64,000 nucleotides of DNA from Hoeflea_A sp965228785 (GTDB lineage Bacteria > Pseudomonadota > Alphaproteobacteria > Rhizobiales > Rhizobiaceae). The stretch spans positions 2,046,001-2,110,000 of the forward strand of contig CBDDIF010000001.1 of NCBI GenBank assembly GCA_965228785.1. Reading direction: 5' to 3'. A program made the translations under genes and the position numbers. Positions 24,366 through 34,894 of this stretch are shown piece after piece. The first letter of the stretch is position 1. Each line of letters starts with the position of its first letter. Under the pieces are notes generated by a model. The model worked only from the letters and a program-made list of their open reading frames with translations, was not told the DNA's origin and ran no database searches.

Positions 24366-25723
24366 TGGAGAAGGCGTTGAACGCATTCACGAAAATCCTG
24401 CCAAATCCTGAGATGAAACGACCGCCCGCCCGTTGGTTGGTCCTGTTCGCCGCTGCTGTGGCGCTGCTGATGGCACAGGCGCCGGCGCGCGCGGTTGTCG
24501 AGATCGATATCAATCAGGGCAATATCGAACCGCTGCCGATGGCGATCACAGATTTTCTTGCCGACGACGATATCGGTGCCAAGATCTCGGGTGTTATCAC
24601 CGAGGATCTGCGACGCTCAGGCCTGTTTGCCCCGGTTAACAAGGCTGCGTTCATTCAGAAGATCCACGATCCGAATGTGGTGCCGCGTTTCGAGGATTGG
24701 AAGGTCATCAACGCTCAGGCGCTGGTAGTCGGACAGGTCAACCGCGAGTCCGACGGCCGATTGCGCGCCGAATTCCGGCTATGGGACACCTTCGCCCAGG
24801 AGCAAATGCTCGGTCAGCAGTTCTTTACCCAGCCGGAAAACTGGCGTCGTGTCGCTCATATCATCGCCGATGCCATCTACGAACGGCTGACCGGCGAGCG
24901 CGGTTATTTCGATAGCCGTGTGGTCTTCGTTGCCGAAACCGGCCCTCGCAACAACCGACAGAAGCAGCTTGCCATCATGGACCAGGACGGTGCCAATCTG
25001 CGCTACCTGACGCAAGGGGACGACCTGGTTCTCACGCCACGCTTTTCGCCTGGGCGCCAGGAAGTGACCTACATGTCCTTCGCCGGTGGCGAGCCGCGCG
25101 TCTATCTGCTGCAGTTGGAGACGGGACAGCGGGAAATTGTCGGCAACTTTCCCGGCATGACTTTTTCGCCTCGGTTTTCACCCGACGGACAGAAGGTGAT
25201 CATGAGCCTGCAGCAGGACGGCAATGCCAACATCTACACGATGGACCTTCGGTCGCGGGCAACCACACGGCTGACTGACACATCGGCGATCGACACCTCA
25301 CCGTCCTATTCGCCCGACGGCCAGAAGATCGTCTTCGAGTCGGATCGTGGCGGACGGCAGCAGCTCTACGTCATGAATGCTGATGGCAGCAACCAGCAGC
25401 GTATCTCCTTCGGTGATGGATCATACTCAACACCCGTCTGGTCGCCGCGCGGTGACCTCATCGCCTTCACCAAGCAATCAGGCGGCAAGTTTTCCATCGG
25501 TGTCATGAAACCCGATGGGTCCGGCGAACGCATTCTGACCACCGGTTTCCACAATGAGGGGCCGACCTGGGCGCCGAATGGGCGGGTCCTGATGTTCTTT
25601 CGCCAACCAGCCGGCGCTGCCGGGCCACAACTGCATTCGATCGACCTGACGGGCTACAACGAACAACTGGTGGCAACACCGAATTTCGCGTCCGACCCAG
25701 CCTGGTCGCCGTTGTTGGAATAG
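24365..25723 (+). CDS. tolB: Tol-Pal system translocation protein TolB
   Basis: A 452-residue periplasmic TolB. The hydrophobic signal (RWLVLFAAAVALLMAQAPARA) is followed by the N-terminal domain and a six-bladed beta-propeller whose blades repeat the motif F-S-P-D/G-G-Q-x-V (FSPGRQEVTYMSF, FSPDGQKVIMSL, YSPDGQKIVFES, APNGRVLMFF). The ATG at 24365 overlaps the tolA stop, implying coupling; a second ATG at 24413 is directly before the signal peptide and cannot be excluded. Confidence 0.95.
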   Translation: MEKALNAFTKILPNPEMKRPPARWLVLFAAAVALLMAQAPARAVVEIDINQGNIEPLPMAITDFLADDDIGAKISGVITEDLRRSGLFAPVNKAAFIQKIHDPNVVPRFEDWKVINAQALVVGQVNRESDGRLRAEFRLWDTFAQEQMLGQQFFTQPENWRRVAHIIADAIYERLTGERGYFDSRVVFVAETGPRNNRQKQLAIMDQDGANLRYLTQGDDLVLTPRFSPGRQEVTYMSFAGGEPRVYLLQLETGQREIVGNFPGMTFSPRFSPDGQKVIMSLQQDGNANIYTMDLRSRATTRLTDTSAIDTSPSYSPDGQKIVFESDRGGRQQLYVMNADGSNQQRISFGDGSYSTPVWSPRGDLIAFTKQSGGKFSIGVMKPDGSGERILTTGFHNEGPTWAPNGRVLMFFRQPAGAAGPQLHSIDLTGYNEQLVATPNFASDPAWSPLLE

Positions 25724-25855
25724 GAGAAATCGTCCCATGAACGCCGCAATTTTTGGCTAAGGGCACGGAGCGGCCTGTGCCCGGGCTGCGAATTCGGTGG
25801 GGGGCGCTTTCGGTATCACAATACCTGAGTCGTCAAATTCGAGGAGAGACCGACC

Positions 25856-26362
25856 ATGAAACTGCTATCAAGCATCGCGTGCAATCCGGCGGCCATCGGG
25901 CTTGTCGCCGTGCTCGCCCTTGCGGGCTGTGCTAACAAGAAAACTCTGCCCAATAATCCAGGCGAACTGGGGCTTGCAGCCAACGGTGCGGTGCCCGGAT
26001 CGCAGCAGGATTTCACCCTGAATGTCGGTGACCGGATCTTCTTCGATACCGATTCCGCAGCCATACGGCCGGATTCCGCGCAAACTCTTAGTCGGCAGGC
26101 ACAGTGGCTGGCGAAATATTCGAACGAGCGGGTGACGATCGAAGGGCATGCCGACGAACGGGGCACCCGGGAATACAACCTGGCGCTGGGTGCTCGCAGA
26201 GCGGCGGCGACCAAGAACTTCCTGGTGTCACGCGGCGTTTCGGCAGCGCGCATCAAAACCATATCCTATGGCAAGGAAAGGCCGGTCGCGGTGTGCGACG
26301 ACATTTCCTGCTGGTCGCAGAACCGGCGGGCCGTTACGGTGGTCAGCGGCGTCGGAAGTTGA
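25856..26362 (+). CDS. pal: peptidoglycan-associated lipoprotein Pal
   Basis: A 168-residue lipoprotein. The signal ends in LALAGCANKK, a lipobox whose Cys is lipidated, so it sits in the outer membrane. The OmpA-like peptidoglycan-binding domain includes DRIFFDTDSAAIRPDS and VTIEGHADERGTREYNLALGARRAAATKNFLVSRGV. A small GGGCAC/GTGCCC hairpin lies in the 132-bp gap after tolB (25761-25782), perhaps tuning expression of pal relative to tolB. Confidence 0.96.
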   Translation: MKLLSSIACNPAAIGLVAVLALAGCANKKTLPNNPGELGLAANGAVPGSQQDFTLNVGDRIFFDTDSAAIRPDSAQTLSRQAQWLAKYSNERVTIEGHADERGTREYNLALGARRAAATKNFLVSRGVSAARIKTISYGKERPVAVCDDISCWSQNRRAVTVVSGVGS

Positions 26363-26432
26363 CGCCGGCGGCCGGGGCGTCGCGATCGACGAGGTCGGAC
26401 GCCTGAGGCGAAGAAAGGCAGGTTGAGACGAG

Positions 26433-27302
26433 ATGAGACTCCTTCCACGAATGGCGGTTTGCGTTTGCGCGCTGGTGATGTCGGCGGGTGCAGCGCAGGC
26501 AGCACGCGGACTCGAAGTCGCCGAGCGGGCCACGGGCATTCCCGTTGAATCCAGCCAGACCGAACCGGTCCGTCTGGCGCAGGCCGGCGATGCAACTTAC
26601 CGCATCGGTCAGTTGGAAGAGCGCTTGCGGTTGCTCAACGGGCGTATCGAGGAACTGAGTTTCCAGCTTCTGGAAATGCAGGAGCGGATGCGCAAGATGC
26701 AGGAAGACAACGAGTTTCGCTTCCAGGAGCTCGAAGGCGGTTCGGGCAGTCGTACCGACGCTGGCGATCGTGCGGTCGGAACGAACCAGCGTGCCGCGGT
26801 TACGGAGCCGGTCGACGGACAGTCGGGCAACACGCTTGGTACGATTACCTTTGACGAGGATGGCGAGATCATTACCAGCGGTCAGCAGGACGGCACGCAG
26901 ACTGCTTCTCTCCCACCGAGCAATTCGGAGGAGCTCTATAAAGCCTCTTACGGCTATGTGCTTTCCGGCGACTACGGTCTCGCCGAGACAGGTTTTAGCA
27001 ACTACATTGAGCAGTATCCCCAGTCGCAGCGGGTTTCTGATGCCTATTTCTGGCTCGGTGAAGCCCAATATGCGCAAGGTCAGTATCACGATGCCGCCCG
27101 GACGCTTCTGACCGCCCACAAACAGTTTCCCAATGCACAGAAATCGCCGGAGATGCTGCTGAAGCTGGGCATGGCTCTGGCGGCGCTGGACAATCGCGAC
27201 ACGGCCTGTGCGACCTATCGGGAAGTGCTAACCCGGTACCCGGATACCAGCGATGCTGTTCAGGCCAAGGTGGCCGTGGAGCAGAGCCGGATGAAGTGCT
27301 GA
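26433..27302 (+). CDS. cpoB: CpoB/YbgF periplasmic coordinator
   Basis: A 289-residue exported protein (signal MRLLPRMAVCVCALVMSAGAAQA). A coiled coil at about residues 55-100 (YRIGQLEERLRLLNGRIEELSFQLLEMQERMRKMQ) is followed by a low-complexity linker and TPR repeats from about residue 170 (ELYKASYGYVLSGDYGLAETGFSNYIEQYPQS..., ...AQYHDAARTLLTAHKQFP). CpoB links Tol-Pal constriction with peptidoglycan synthesis. It completes the tolQRAB-pal-cpoB set. Confidence 0.93.
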   Translation: MRLLPRMAVCVCALVMSAGAAQAARGLEVAERATGIPVESSQTEPVRLAQAGDATYRIGQLEERLRLLNGRIEELSFQLLEMQERMRKMQEDNEFRFQELEGGSGSRTDAGDRAVGTNQRAAVTEPVDGQSGNTLGTITFDEDGEIITSGQQDGTQTASLPPSNSEELYKASYGYVLSGDYGLAETGFSNYIEQYPQSQRVSDAYFWLGEAQYAQGQYHDAARTLLTAHKQFPNAQKSPEMLLKLGMALAALDNRDTACATYREVLTRYPDTSDAVQAKVAVEQSRMKC

Positions 27303-27351
27303 CACCGAAGCAGCGGTTTCATTTTCAAGCCATCTTGCCCATAGTGACGGG

Positions 27352-28692
27352 ATGGAGACGGATCTCACCCCGGATGCTGCGATCGATCGGTTTCTGTCGC
27401 GTCTGAAACCCGTTCGATGCCTGGTCGTTGCCGTCTCCGGAGGCAGCGATTCGACAGCCCTTCTGCACCTTCTTCGTCAACGGCTGAAATCAGCGGATGC
27501 CCCACGGCTTGTGGCTGTGACAGTCGATCACCGCCTACGGAAAGGGTCTGGGAAGGAAGCCCAGTCGGTCGCGGCCCTTTGCACCGAATTCGGAATTGAA
27601 CACCGCACGGCCGCCTGGAAAGGGCGAAAGCCGAAGACCGGTTTGCAAGAGGCCGCGCGGTTGGCCCGCTACGACCTGCTGCGTGAGGAGGCAAATTCGG
27701 TCGGGGCGGATGCCGTCGTGACCGGACACACACAGGACGATCAGATTGAGACTGCGATCATGCGCGGGGAGCGGGCGCCGGGACGGGGCCTTTCCGGCAT
27801 GGCGGAGGCGGTTCTCTATCATCACGACTGCTGGGTGCTGCGGCCACTTTTGTCGGTGCGACGGGATGCGCTGCAGGCCGTTCTGCGAGAAAGCGGCGTG
27901 CCCTGGATTGATGATCCAAGCAATGATGACGAGCGCTTCGAGCGAGTGCGCCTGCGGCGGAGCGGCGCGGCCTCCCAGGCCGATGCCGAGGTGCTTTCGA
28001 TGATCGAAGGCGCGGCATCAGCGCGGCGTCACGATGCACAGACATTGGCACGGTTCGTGGACCAGCACGCCGAGATTCATGGCGGCATCATAGCCGAATT
28101 GCCGCAGGTGCCGGCCGAGATATCAGAGCCATTGCAGCAGGCAATCGGCCTTTTTGCGGCGCTGATGGGTGGTCGTGCTCACGTTCCGGGAGCAAAGCAG
28201 CAGGCTCAAATCGCCCGGTTTTCCGCCGATGTCGGTCCGCCACGCGCCAATCTCGGCCGCTCCGTGCTTGATCGTCGCGCGGACCGCATTTTTGTCTACC
28301 GCGAAAAACGAAGCCTGCCACGGCTGACCCTGAAGCCCGGTCAAACCGGGCTCTGGGACAATCGATACCGGTTCGAAAACCGTGACCCGGAGCGAAGCTT
28401 CGTCATTGCGCCGGCGGCTTCCGGGCAAACACCGAGTGAACTACGATCGAACGCGAACCTTCCGGATGATCTGCCGCCGGGCGTCGTATCACGGGCAACG
28501 GGCGCGGAACCAGCGGTATTCGAAGGGGGCAGCGACACTCCGGTGGCCCATCTTCCAGGGTCTTTGACCCTTCGCCGCCATCTCGCTCTGTTCGACCTGT
28601 TTTTGCCGGAATTCGACCTTATCCTCGCCGACAGATGTGCCGATCTTTTCGGTCGGCCGGACTATCGGGAGCCACTGCTCGCGAGGCCGTAG
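27352..28692 (+). CDS. tilS: tRNA(Ile)-lysidine synthetase
   Basis: A 446-residue TilS that converts C34 of tRNA-Ile(CAU) to lysidine so that it reads AUA. The PP-loop ATPase motif is VVAVSGGSDSTALLHLLRQRL; VTVDHRLRKGSGKEA and TGHTQDDQIETAIMRGERAPGRGLSGM are also family signatures. The C-terminal part (GQTGLWDNRYRFENRD...) is divergent, as in other alphaproteobacteria. It lies 49 bp after cpoB. Confidence 0.93.
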   Translation: METDLTPDAAIDRFLSRLKPVRCLVVAVSGGSDSTALLHLLRQRLKSADAPRLVAVTVDHRLRKGSGKEAQSVAALCTEFGIEHRTAAWKGRKPKTGLQEAARLARYDLLREEANSVGADAVVTGHTQDDQIETAIMRGERAPGRGLSGMAEAVLYHHDCWVLRPLLSVRRDALQAVLRESGVPWIDDPSNDDERFERVRLRRSGAASQADAEVLSMIEGAASARRHDAQTLARFVDQHAEIHGGIIAELPQVPAEISEPLQQAIGLFAALMGGRAHVPGAKQQAQIARFSADVGPPRANLGRSVLDRRADRIFVYREKRSLPRLTLKPGQTGLWDNRYRFENRDPERSFVIAPAASGQTPSELRSNANLPDDLPPGVVSRATGAEPAVFEGGSDTPVAHLPGSLTLRRHLALFDLFLPEFDLILADRCADLFGRPDYREPLLARP

Positions 28693-28758
28693 ACGGCAAC
28701 GCAAATCGCAGGCGCCCGACAAAATAAACCACTTGGCAAAACCGCGACTTTGGTGGTC

Positions 28759-28787
28759 TTGGCATCGGGGCTCTGGAGACCTATGTT
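28759..28787 (+). promoter_or_regulatory. predicted promoter of ftsH
   Basis: TTGGCA (28759-28764) and TATGTT (28782-28787) with 17-bp spacing, about 45 bases before the ftsH ATG. The match is to sigma70; a heat-shock (RpoH) element could overlap but is not clear. Confidence 0.45.
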
Positions 28788-28838
28788 AGCAGCAGATATA
28801 TCGACCGCCGAAATGGCGGATTGGCCGGCGGGAACCGT

Positions 28839-30779
<1,941 letters not shown>

Positions 30780-30846
30780 ACCGGGGCGCTGAGGTGGTAA
30801 CCGTAAGTCAAGATACGGTAACGGCTGGTCAAGAAAAGTGTGCGAC

Positions 30847-30870
30847 AATGGCTGCTTCGGCGGCCATTTT
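30847..30870 (+). terminator. intrinsic terminator after ftsH
   Basis: AATGGCTGC and GCGGCCATT form a nine-pair stem (one G-U) closed by a TTCG tetraloop, followed by TTTTCGCTTTTT. It lies 67 bp past the ftsH stop and before glmM, so glmM likely has its own promoter. Confidence 0.75.
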
Positions 30871-30958
30871 CGCTTTTTGCGGCTGCCAGTGAGGCGCGGA
30901 TTTGCTAATCCATAGGGTGGAGGCAACTTAACGCGCGCCCGGGGCGATTGGGGATATC

Positions 30959-32311
30959 ATGTCGCGAAACTATTTCGGCACCGACGGAATTCGGGGAAAA
31001 TCGAATACATTTCCGATGACACCGGAAGTGGCCATGCGGGTTGGTCTGGCGGCCGGAAAGGTATTTCGCCGTGGCAATCACCGGCACCGGGTGGTCATCG
31101 GAAAGGATACCAGGCTGTCCGGCTACATGCTGGAAAACGCCCTCGTTGCCGGGTTTACCGCCTCCGGTATGGATGTTTTTCTGCTTGGCCCGATCCCGAC
31201 ACCCGCCGTGGCAATGCTCACGCGCTCGCTGCGTGCCGATATCGGCGTGATGATCTCGGCCTCGCACAATCCGTTTGAGGACAACGGCATCAAACTGTTC
31301 GGGCCTGACGGTTTCAAGCTATCCGACGAACTGGAGCTCCAGATCGAGCGACTCATCGACGCCGACATCTCCGATCAGCTGACGAGCGCCCGGAATATCG
31401 GCCGCGCCAAGCGTATCGATGGCGTGCATGACCGCTACATCGAGTTTGCCAAGCGCACCATGCCGCGCGATGTTTCGCTCAATGGCCTGCGGGTTGCCAT
31501 CGACTGTGCCAATGGTGCTGCCTACAAGGTGGCGCCGGCCGCGCTTTGGGAACTGGGTGCCGATGTGGTCACAATCGGCAATGAGCCGAACGGCCACAAC
31601 ATCAATCTCAATTGCGGATCGACCCATCCAGCAGGGTTGATCAAGAAAGTACACGAAGTGCGCGCCGATATCGGCATTGCGCTCGACGGCGATGCCGACC
31701 GGGTTCTTATAGTCGACGAGAAGGGCGCCGTCGTCGATGGCGACCAGTTGATGGCGGTGATTGCCGAATCCTGGTCAGGTGACGGGCGCCTTTCCGGCGG
31801 TGGCATCGCCGCCACTGTCATGTCCAATCTCGGCCTTGAACGGTTTCTCCTCGAACGAGAGCTCACGCTGGCCAGAACGAAAGTCGGCGACCGCTATGTC
31901 GTCGAGCAAATGCGCAAGGACGGCTTCAATGTCGGCGGTGAGCAGTCCGGCCATATCGTGCTCTCGGACTTCGCCACCACCGGTGACGGTCTCGTCGCCG
32001 CGCTGCAGGTGCTTGCCTGCGTCCAGCGCATGAACCGCTCGGTGAGCGAAGTCTGTCATCGTTTCGACCCTGTTCCGCAGCTTTTGAAGAACGTTCGCTA
32101 TTCCGGCGGCAAACCGCTCGAAAACAAGACAGTCAAGGAAGCGATCAAGGACGCGGAAGCGACGCTCGGAGCGTCCGGGCGTCTGGTCATTCGCCCGTCG
32201 GGCACCGAACCGCTGATCCGCGTCATGGCCGAGGGTGATGATCCGAAGATGGTCGAGCGCGTGGTCGACGACCTGGTCGGAGTGATCTCCGGAACCCGCA
32301 ACGCTGCGTAA
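30959..32311 (+). CDS. glmM: phosphoglucosamine mutase
   Basis: A 450-residue GlmM that converts glucosamine-6-P to glucosamine-1-P for UDP-GlcNAc and peptidoglycan. It begins MSRNYFGTDGIRGKSN; the phosphoserine loop is MISASHNPFEDNGIKLFG; metal binding is DGDADRVLIVDEKG; sugar binding is GGEQSGHIVLSDF; the phosphate loop is RPSGTEPLIRVMAEG. Gene order ftsH-glmM is widely conserved. Confidence 0.97.
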   Translation: MSRNYFGTDGIRGKSNTFPMTPEVAMRVGLAAGKVFRRGNHRHRVVIGKDTRLSGYMLENALVAGFTASGMDVFLLGPIPTPAVAMLTRSLRADIGVMISASHNPFEDNGIKLFGPDGFKLSDELELQIERLIDADISDQLTSARNIGRAKRIDGVHDRYIEFAKRTMPRDVSLNGLRVAIDCANGAAYKVAPAALWELGADVVTIGNEPNGHNINLNCGSTHPAGLIKKVHEVRADIGIALDGDADRVLIVDEKGAVVDGDQLMAVIAESWSGDGRLSGGGIAATVMSNLGLERFLLERELTLARTKVGDRYVVEQMRKDGFNVGGEQSGHIVLSDFATTGDGLVAALQVLACVQRMNRSVSEVCHRFDPVPQLLKNVRYSGGKPLENKTVKEAIKDAEATLGASGRLVIRPSGTEPLIRVMAEGDDPKMVERVVDDLVGVISGTRNAA

Positions 32312-32369
32312 GGCGCGTATTCACTGACGGGAAATTGAGCATGGGTGAGCGATGCCTATGCTAGCCTGT

Positions 32370-32387
32370 CTCCAGGTTTTCTGGAGG
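32370..32387 (+). promoter_or_regulatory. hairpin overlapping the ribosome binding site of the Cys-rich protein gene
   Basis: CTCCAG (32370-32375) and CTGGAG (32381-32386) form a six-pair stem with loop GTTTT, and the 3' arm contains the Shine-Dalgarno GGAGG (32383-32387) of the ATG at 32395. If it forms in the mRNA it would mask ribosome binding. Whether it is regulatory is inference. Confidence 0.4.
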
Positions 32388-32394
32388 TATACCC

Positions 32395-32766
32395 ATGCTG
32401 AGGATCCTGGGCCTCGGCCTGTTTGCGGTCGCACTGGCACCTGTTCCGGCAACGGCCGAAATCTGTTTTGGTGACGAAAACCACACCGAAGTGTTCGTCA
32501 ATGTCGAGATTTGTCCGGCGGACTCGAAGCGCGCCTGCTCGGTGATCTGCTTTGCCCCGGATCTCTACGAAATGCCGGCGGCGGCCGTGACGCTGTCCCG
32601 CTTCATTGTCGCCGTGGGCGATGGTGGCGTGACGTTTGAGGAAGCGTACGCGGTCGCGCGAAAGAAATTCGGCACCGGACGGTATTACGAGATCGGCAAT
32701 GTGACGGTTGAGCCGCAGCTTTGCCGCAACGAACCGGCCTCGGGCCGCATCGTCTGCGATTTCTGA
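32395..32766 (+). CDS. small secreted cysteine-rich protein, function unknown
   Basis: A 123-residue protein with a clear signal peptide (MLRILGLGLFAVALAPVPATA, cleavage near A21-E22). The mature part has six cysteines (EICFG, EICPA, RACSVICF, QLCRN, IVCDF), enough for three disulfides in the periplasm. No family was recognised. It lies between glmM and the convergent nitrilase-type gene and has a strong GGAGG partly locked in a hairpin. Confidence 0.7.
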   Translation: MLRILGLGLFAVALAPVPATAEICFGDENHTEVFVNVEICPADSKRACSVICFAPDLYEMPAAAVTLSRFIVAVGDGGVTFEEAYAVARKKFGTGRYYEIGNVTVEPQLCRNEPASGRIVCDF

Positions 32767-32817
32767 GTAGCCTGGATGGGATGCCTGAACAGGGGGCAGC
32801 CTGTTGAGGCACCACAT

Positions 32818-33600
32818 CTAGGTCTCGTCGGCAAGTCTTTCGAACAGGCTTGCGGTTTCCTCAAGATAGGGCAGCGTCATGCGTGCCTGCTCGACAGCCT
32901 CGATGCTGAGGGCAGCAGACAGCAGGGTTTCTGAGCTGCCAGCCCGCGTGGCGTCTCGCCCGTCCGGTGCGACGATACAACTGGCGCCCAGATAAGAGAG
33001 GCCGTTTTCTTCACCTGCGTGATTGGCATAGAGCAACCAACTGCCGTTTTCGAACGCGCGCGCCGGCATCACCTTGTGGGCGACAACGTCCCATTTCTGG
33101 GCCAGCGCGGTCGGAACAATGATGACGTGGGCGCCGGCAAGCGACAGGGCGCGAACCGTTTCCGGAAACTCGGCATCGAAACAGATGGCGATGCCACAAC
33201 GAAATTCGCCCAGGTCGAAGAGGGTGAGGCCTTTTCCGGGTTGGAAGTACCTGGCCTCGGACCCCGGTGGCAACAGCAGTTTGCGATGGTTGGCGATCAG
33301 TTCTCCTGCCGACGACAGGCAGGCGGCGGAATTGTAAAACCGATCCCCATTTCGCTCCGCGTAGCCGAACACCAGCGCCGTTCGTGTCATCCTTGCAAGA
33401 TCGGACATCAGGCGAATATGAGGGCCGTCCGTTGGTTCGGCACGTAGCTGAAGGGCCTCACCGACATTATAGCCACTCAGAAACAATTCCGGGCACACGA
33501 CGAGATCAAGATCGTTGCCGGCCAGACGTCCCGCCAGCACGTCAACCCGTTCGTCGGGCGATAGCCCTCCGGCGTTGCATTGGAAAATTCCTGCACGCAT
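32818..33600 (-). CDS. carbon-nitrogen hydrolase (nitrilase superfamily)
   Basis: A 260-residue amidase/carbamoylase-type enzyme. The Glu-Lys-Cys triad is visible: VVCPELFLSGYN (Glu), NHRKLLLPPGSEARYF (Lys) and CGIAICFDAEFPE (Cys). I start at MRAGIFQCNAG (33600), one base after the stop of the upstream M24-fold gene, with GGAA as Shine-Dalgarno; this implies tight coupling. Substrate is unknown; linear amides or N-carbamoyl compounds are typical. Confidence 0.87.
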   Translation of the reverse strand: MRAGIFQCNAGGLSPDERVDVLAGRLAGNDLDLVVCPELFLSGYNVGEALQLRAEPTDGPHIRLMSDLARMTRTALVFGYAERNGDRFYNSAACLSSAGELIANHRKLLLPPGSEARYFQPGKGLTLFDLGEFRCGIAICFDAEFPETVRALSLAGAHVIIVPTALAQKWDVVAHKVMPARAFENGSWLLYANHAGEENGLSYLGASCIVAPDGRDATRAGSSETLLSAALSIEAVEQARMTLPYLEETASLFERLADET

Positions 33601-33601
33601 C

Positions 33602-34768
33602 TCAGTTTCCAGTACCGCCGGCAATCAGGATGCCTCGATCGTATTGGGTCAAGTAGTCGGCGCCGTCCTCGGTGACGACGATGGAATCACCGATGCGTCC
33701 ACCGAGCCGGCCATCGACCGAAATGCCGCCGTCAACGGCAAAGGTCATGCCCGCCTGAAGTACGGTTTGATCGCCTTGCTTGAGCTCCGGGGCCTCGAGA
33801 TAGGACATACCGATCGATCGGCCGGTTCGGTAGCCGGTCTCATAGCCGCGCGAACGATAAACCTCGTTGGCTGCTTCGGCGACTGATTCGGCGGTGACGC
33901 CCGGCCGGATGGCCGCGATTGCAGCCTGCTGCGCATCGATCGCCGCCTGCTGCACGCGAGCGGCCTCGTCGCTGATATCGGCGATGAAGAACATACGGTC
34001 GAAACCGAGCTTGTAGAGCTTGAACTGGGCCATGTTGCAGAAGCAGAAATAAACCGGATCGTGTCGTTCAAGCCGTTTGACACTGGCGCGACGGTGCACC
34101 ATGGATGTGTCGCGCCCCGACTGCATGATCTGCAGATTGTGGATCATTGGCGAGATGAAGGCCTCCCAGCCACGGTCCGTCAAGAAGCCGGCGGCCTTGC
34201 GGGTTCCAGCATTGATCACCGCAAGGGCCGCCTCGTACTCGGGCACCCCTTCGTGGAGCGAAGCTGCGGCCGCCGTCATCATGGCTCCGGCGATTTCGCC
34301 GGCCTGGCGCATAACCTCAATCTCTTCCGGCGATTTGATGGTTCGCAATTCAGCGACGATCGGTGAAATGTCGTTTAGGTCGCGGCCATCATAGCGTTCC
34401 TCAAGCCAGTTGCGAACAATAGCCGGCACGCCCCCCGCTTCGATGGCCGGATTCTGAGGGCTGGTTCCAAGGATATGGTCGAGAACCGCTTCCCAGCGGT
34501 TGGGGCCGGAATCTTCCCAGGTCGCAACGTCTTCGACCCAGGTCATGGCGGAAACCATCTCACTTTCCATCAGTGGCGTGATGATTGTCGGCGGAGCGTC
34601 GGGTCGCACGATCAGGAAGGTCGGACGGCCGAATTCCACGGACAGATAGCCCCAGAAACCGGCGAAATAGGCAATCGTGCTCTCATCCGTCAGGATGGCC
34701 GTTTCAATTCCCGCCTCGGCAAGACGGGATTGCAGCGATCGAGTGCGTTGGCGCGCTTGGTCAAGCAT
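33602..34768 (-). CDS. M24 (creatinase/Xaa-Pro peptidase) fold hydrolase, metal ligands apparently lost
   Basis: A 388-residue protein with a creatinase N-terminal domain (residues about 10-140, SRLAEAGIETAILTDESTIAYFAGF) and a pita-bread C-terminal domain. In true M24 metallopeptidases the ligands are D, D, H, E, E; here the first Asp position reads YFCFCNM, the GHGIG His is replaced in TGRSIGMSYLEAPE, and the two Glu positions read AVDGG and IGDS. This resembles creatinase, which works without metal. It could hydrolyse a creatine- or ectoine-like C-N bond. It is coupled to the nitrilase-type gene and divergent from the racemase-like gene. Confidence 0.75.
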   Translation of the reverse strand: MLDQARQRTRSLQSRLAEAGIETAILTDESTIAYFAGFWGYLSVEFGRPTFLIVRPDAPPTIITPLMESEMVSAMTWVEDVATWEDSGPNRWEAVLDHILGTSPQNPAIEAGGVPAIVRNWLEERYDGRDLNDISPIVAELRTIKSPEEIEVMRQAGEIAGAMMTAAAASLHEGVPEYEAALAVINAGTRKAAGFLTDRGWEAFISPMIHNLQIMQSGRDTSMVHRRASVKRLERHDPVYFCFCNMAQFKLYKLGFDRMFFIADISDEAARVQQAAIDAQQAAIAAIRPGVTAESVAEAANEVYRSRGYETGYRTGRSIGMSYLEAPELKQGDQTVLQAGMTFAVDGGISVDGRLGGRIGDSIVVTEDGADYLTQYDRGILIAGGTGN

Positions 34769-34826
34769 GATTTGAACCTTTTGCTGTACACATCACTTCC
34801 TTGAAGCCGCGATATTAGCTACAAAT

Positions 34827-34857
34827 TTGACACAATCATCACGAGGTGTATACACCT
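34827..34857 (+). promoter_or_regulatory. strong promoter overlapped by a 14-bp palindromic operator
   Basis: TTGACA (34827-34832) and TATACA (34849-34854) with 16-bp spacing form a near-consensus sigma70 promoter for the racemase-like gene at 34895. The perfect palindrome AGGTGTATACACCT (34844-34857) covers the -10. GntR/FCD regulators favour such short GTATAC-centred palindromes, and a GntR gene is the second gene of this transcript, so autoregulation is likely. A related TGTACA sits at 34785-34790 before the divergent M24-fold gene. Confidence 0.65.
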
Positions 34858-34894
34858 TGCTCTCGATTGGCAATCAGAAATCGGGGGTAGGGCA

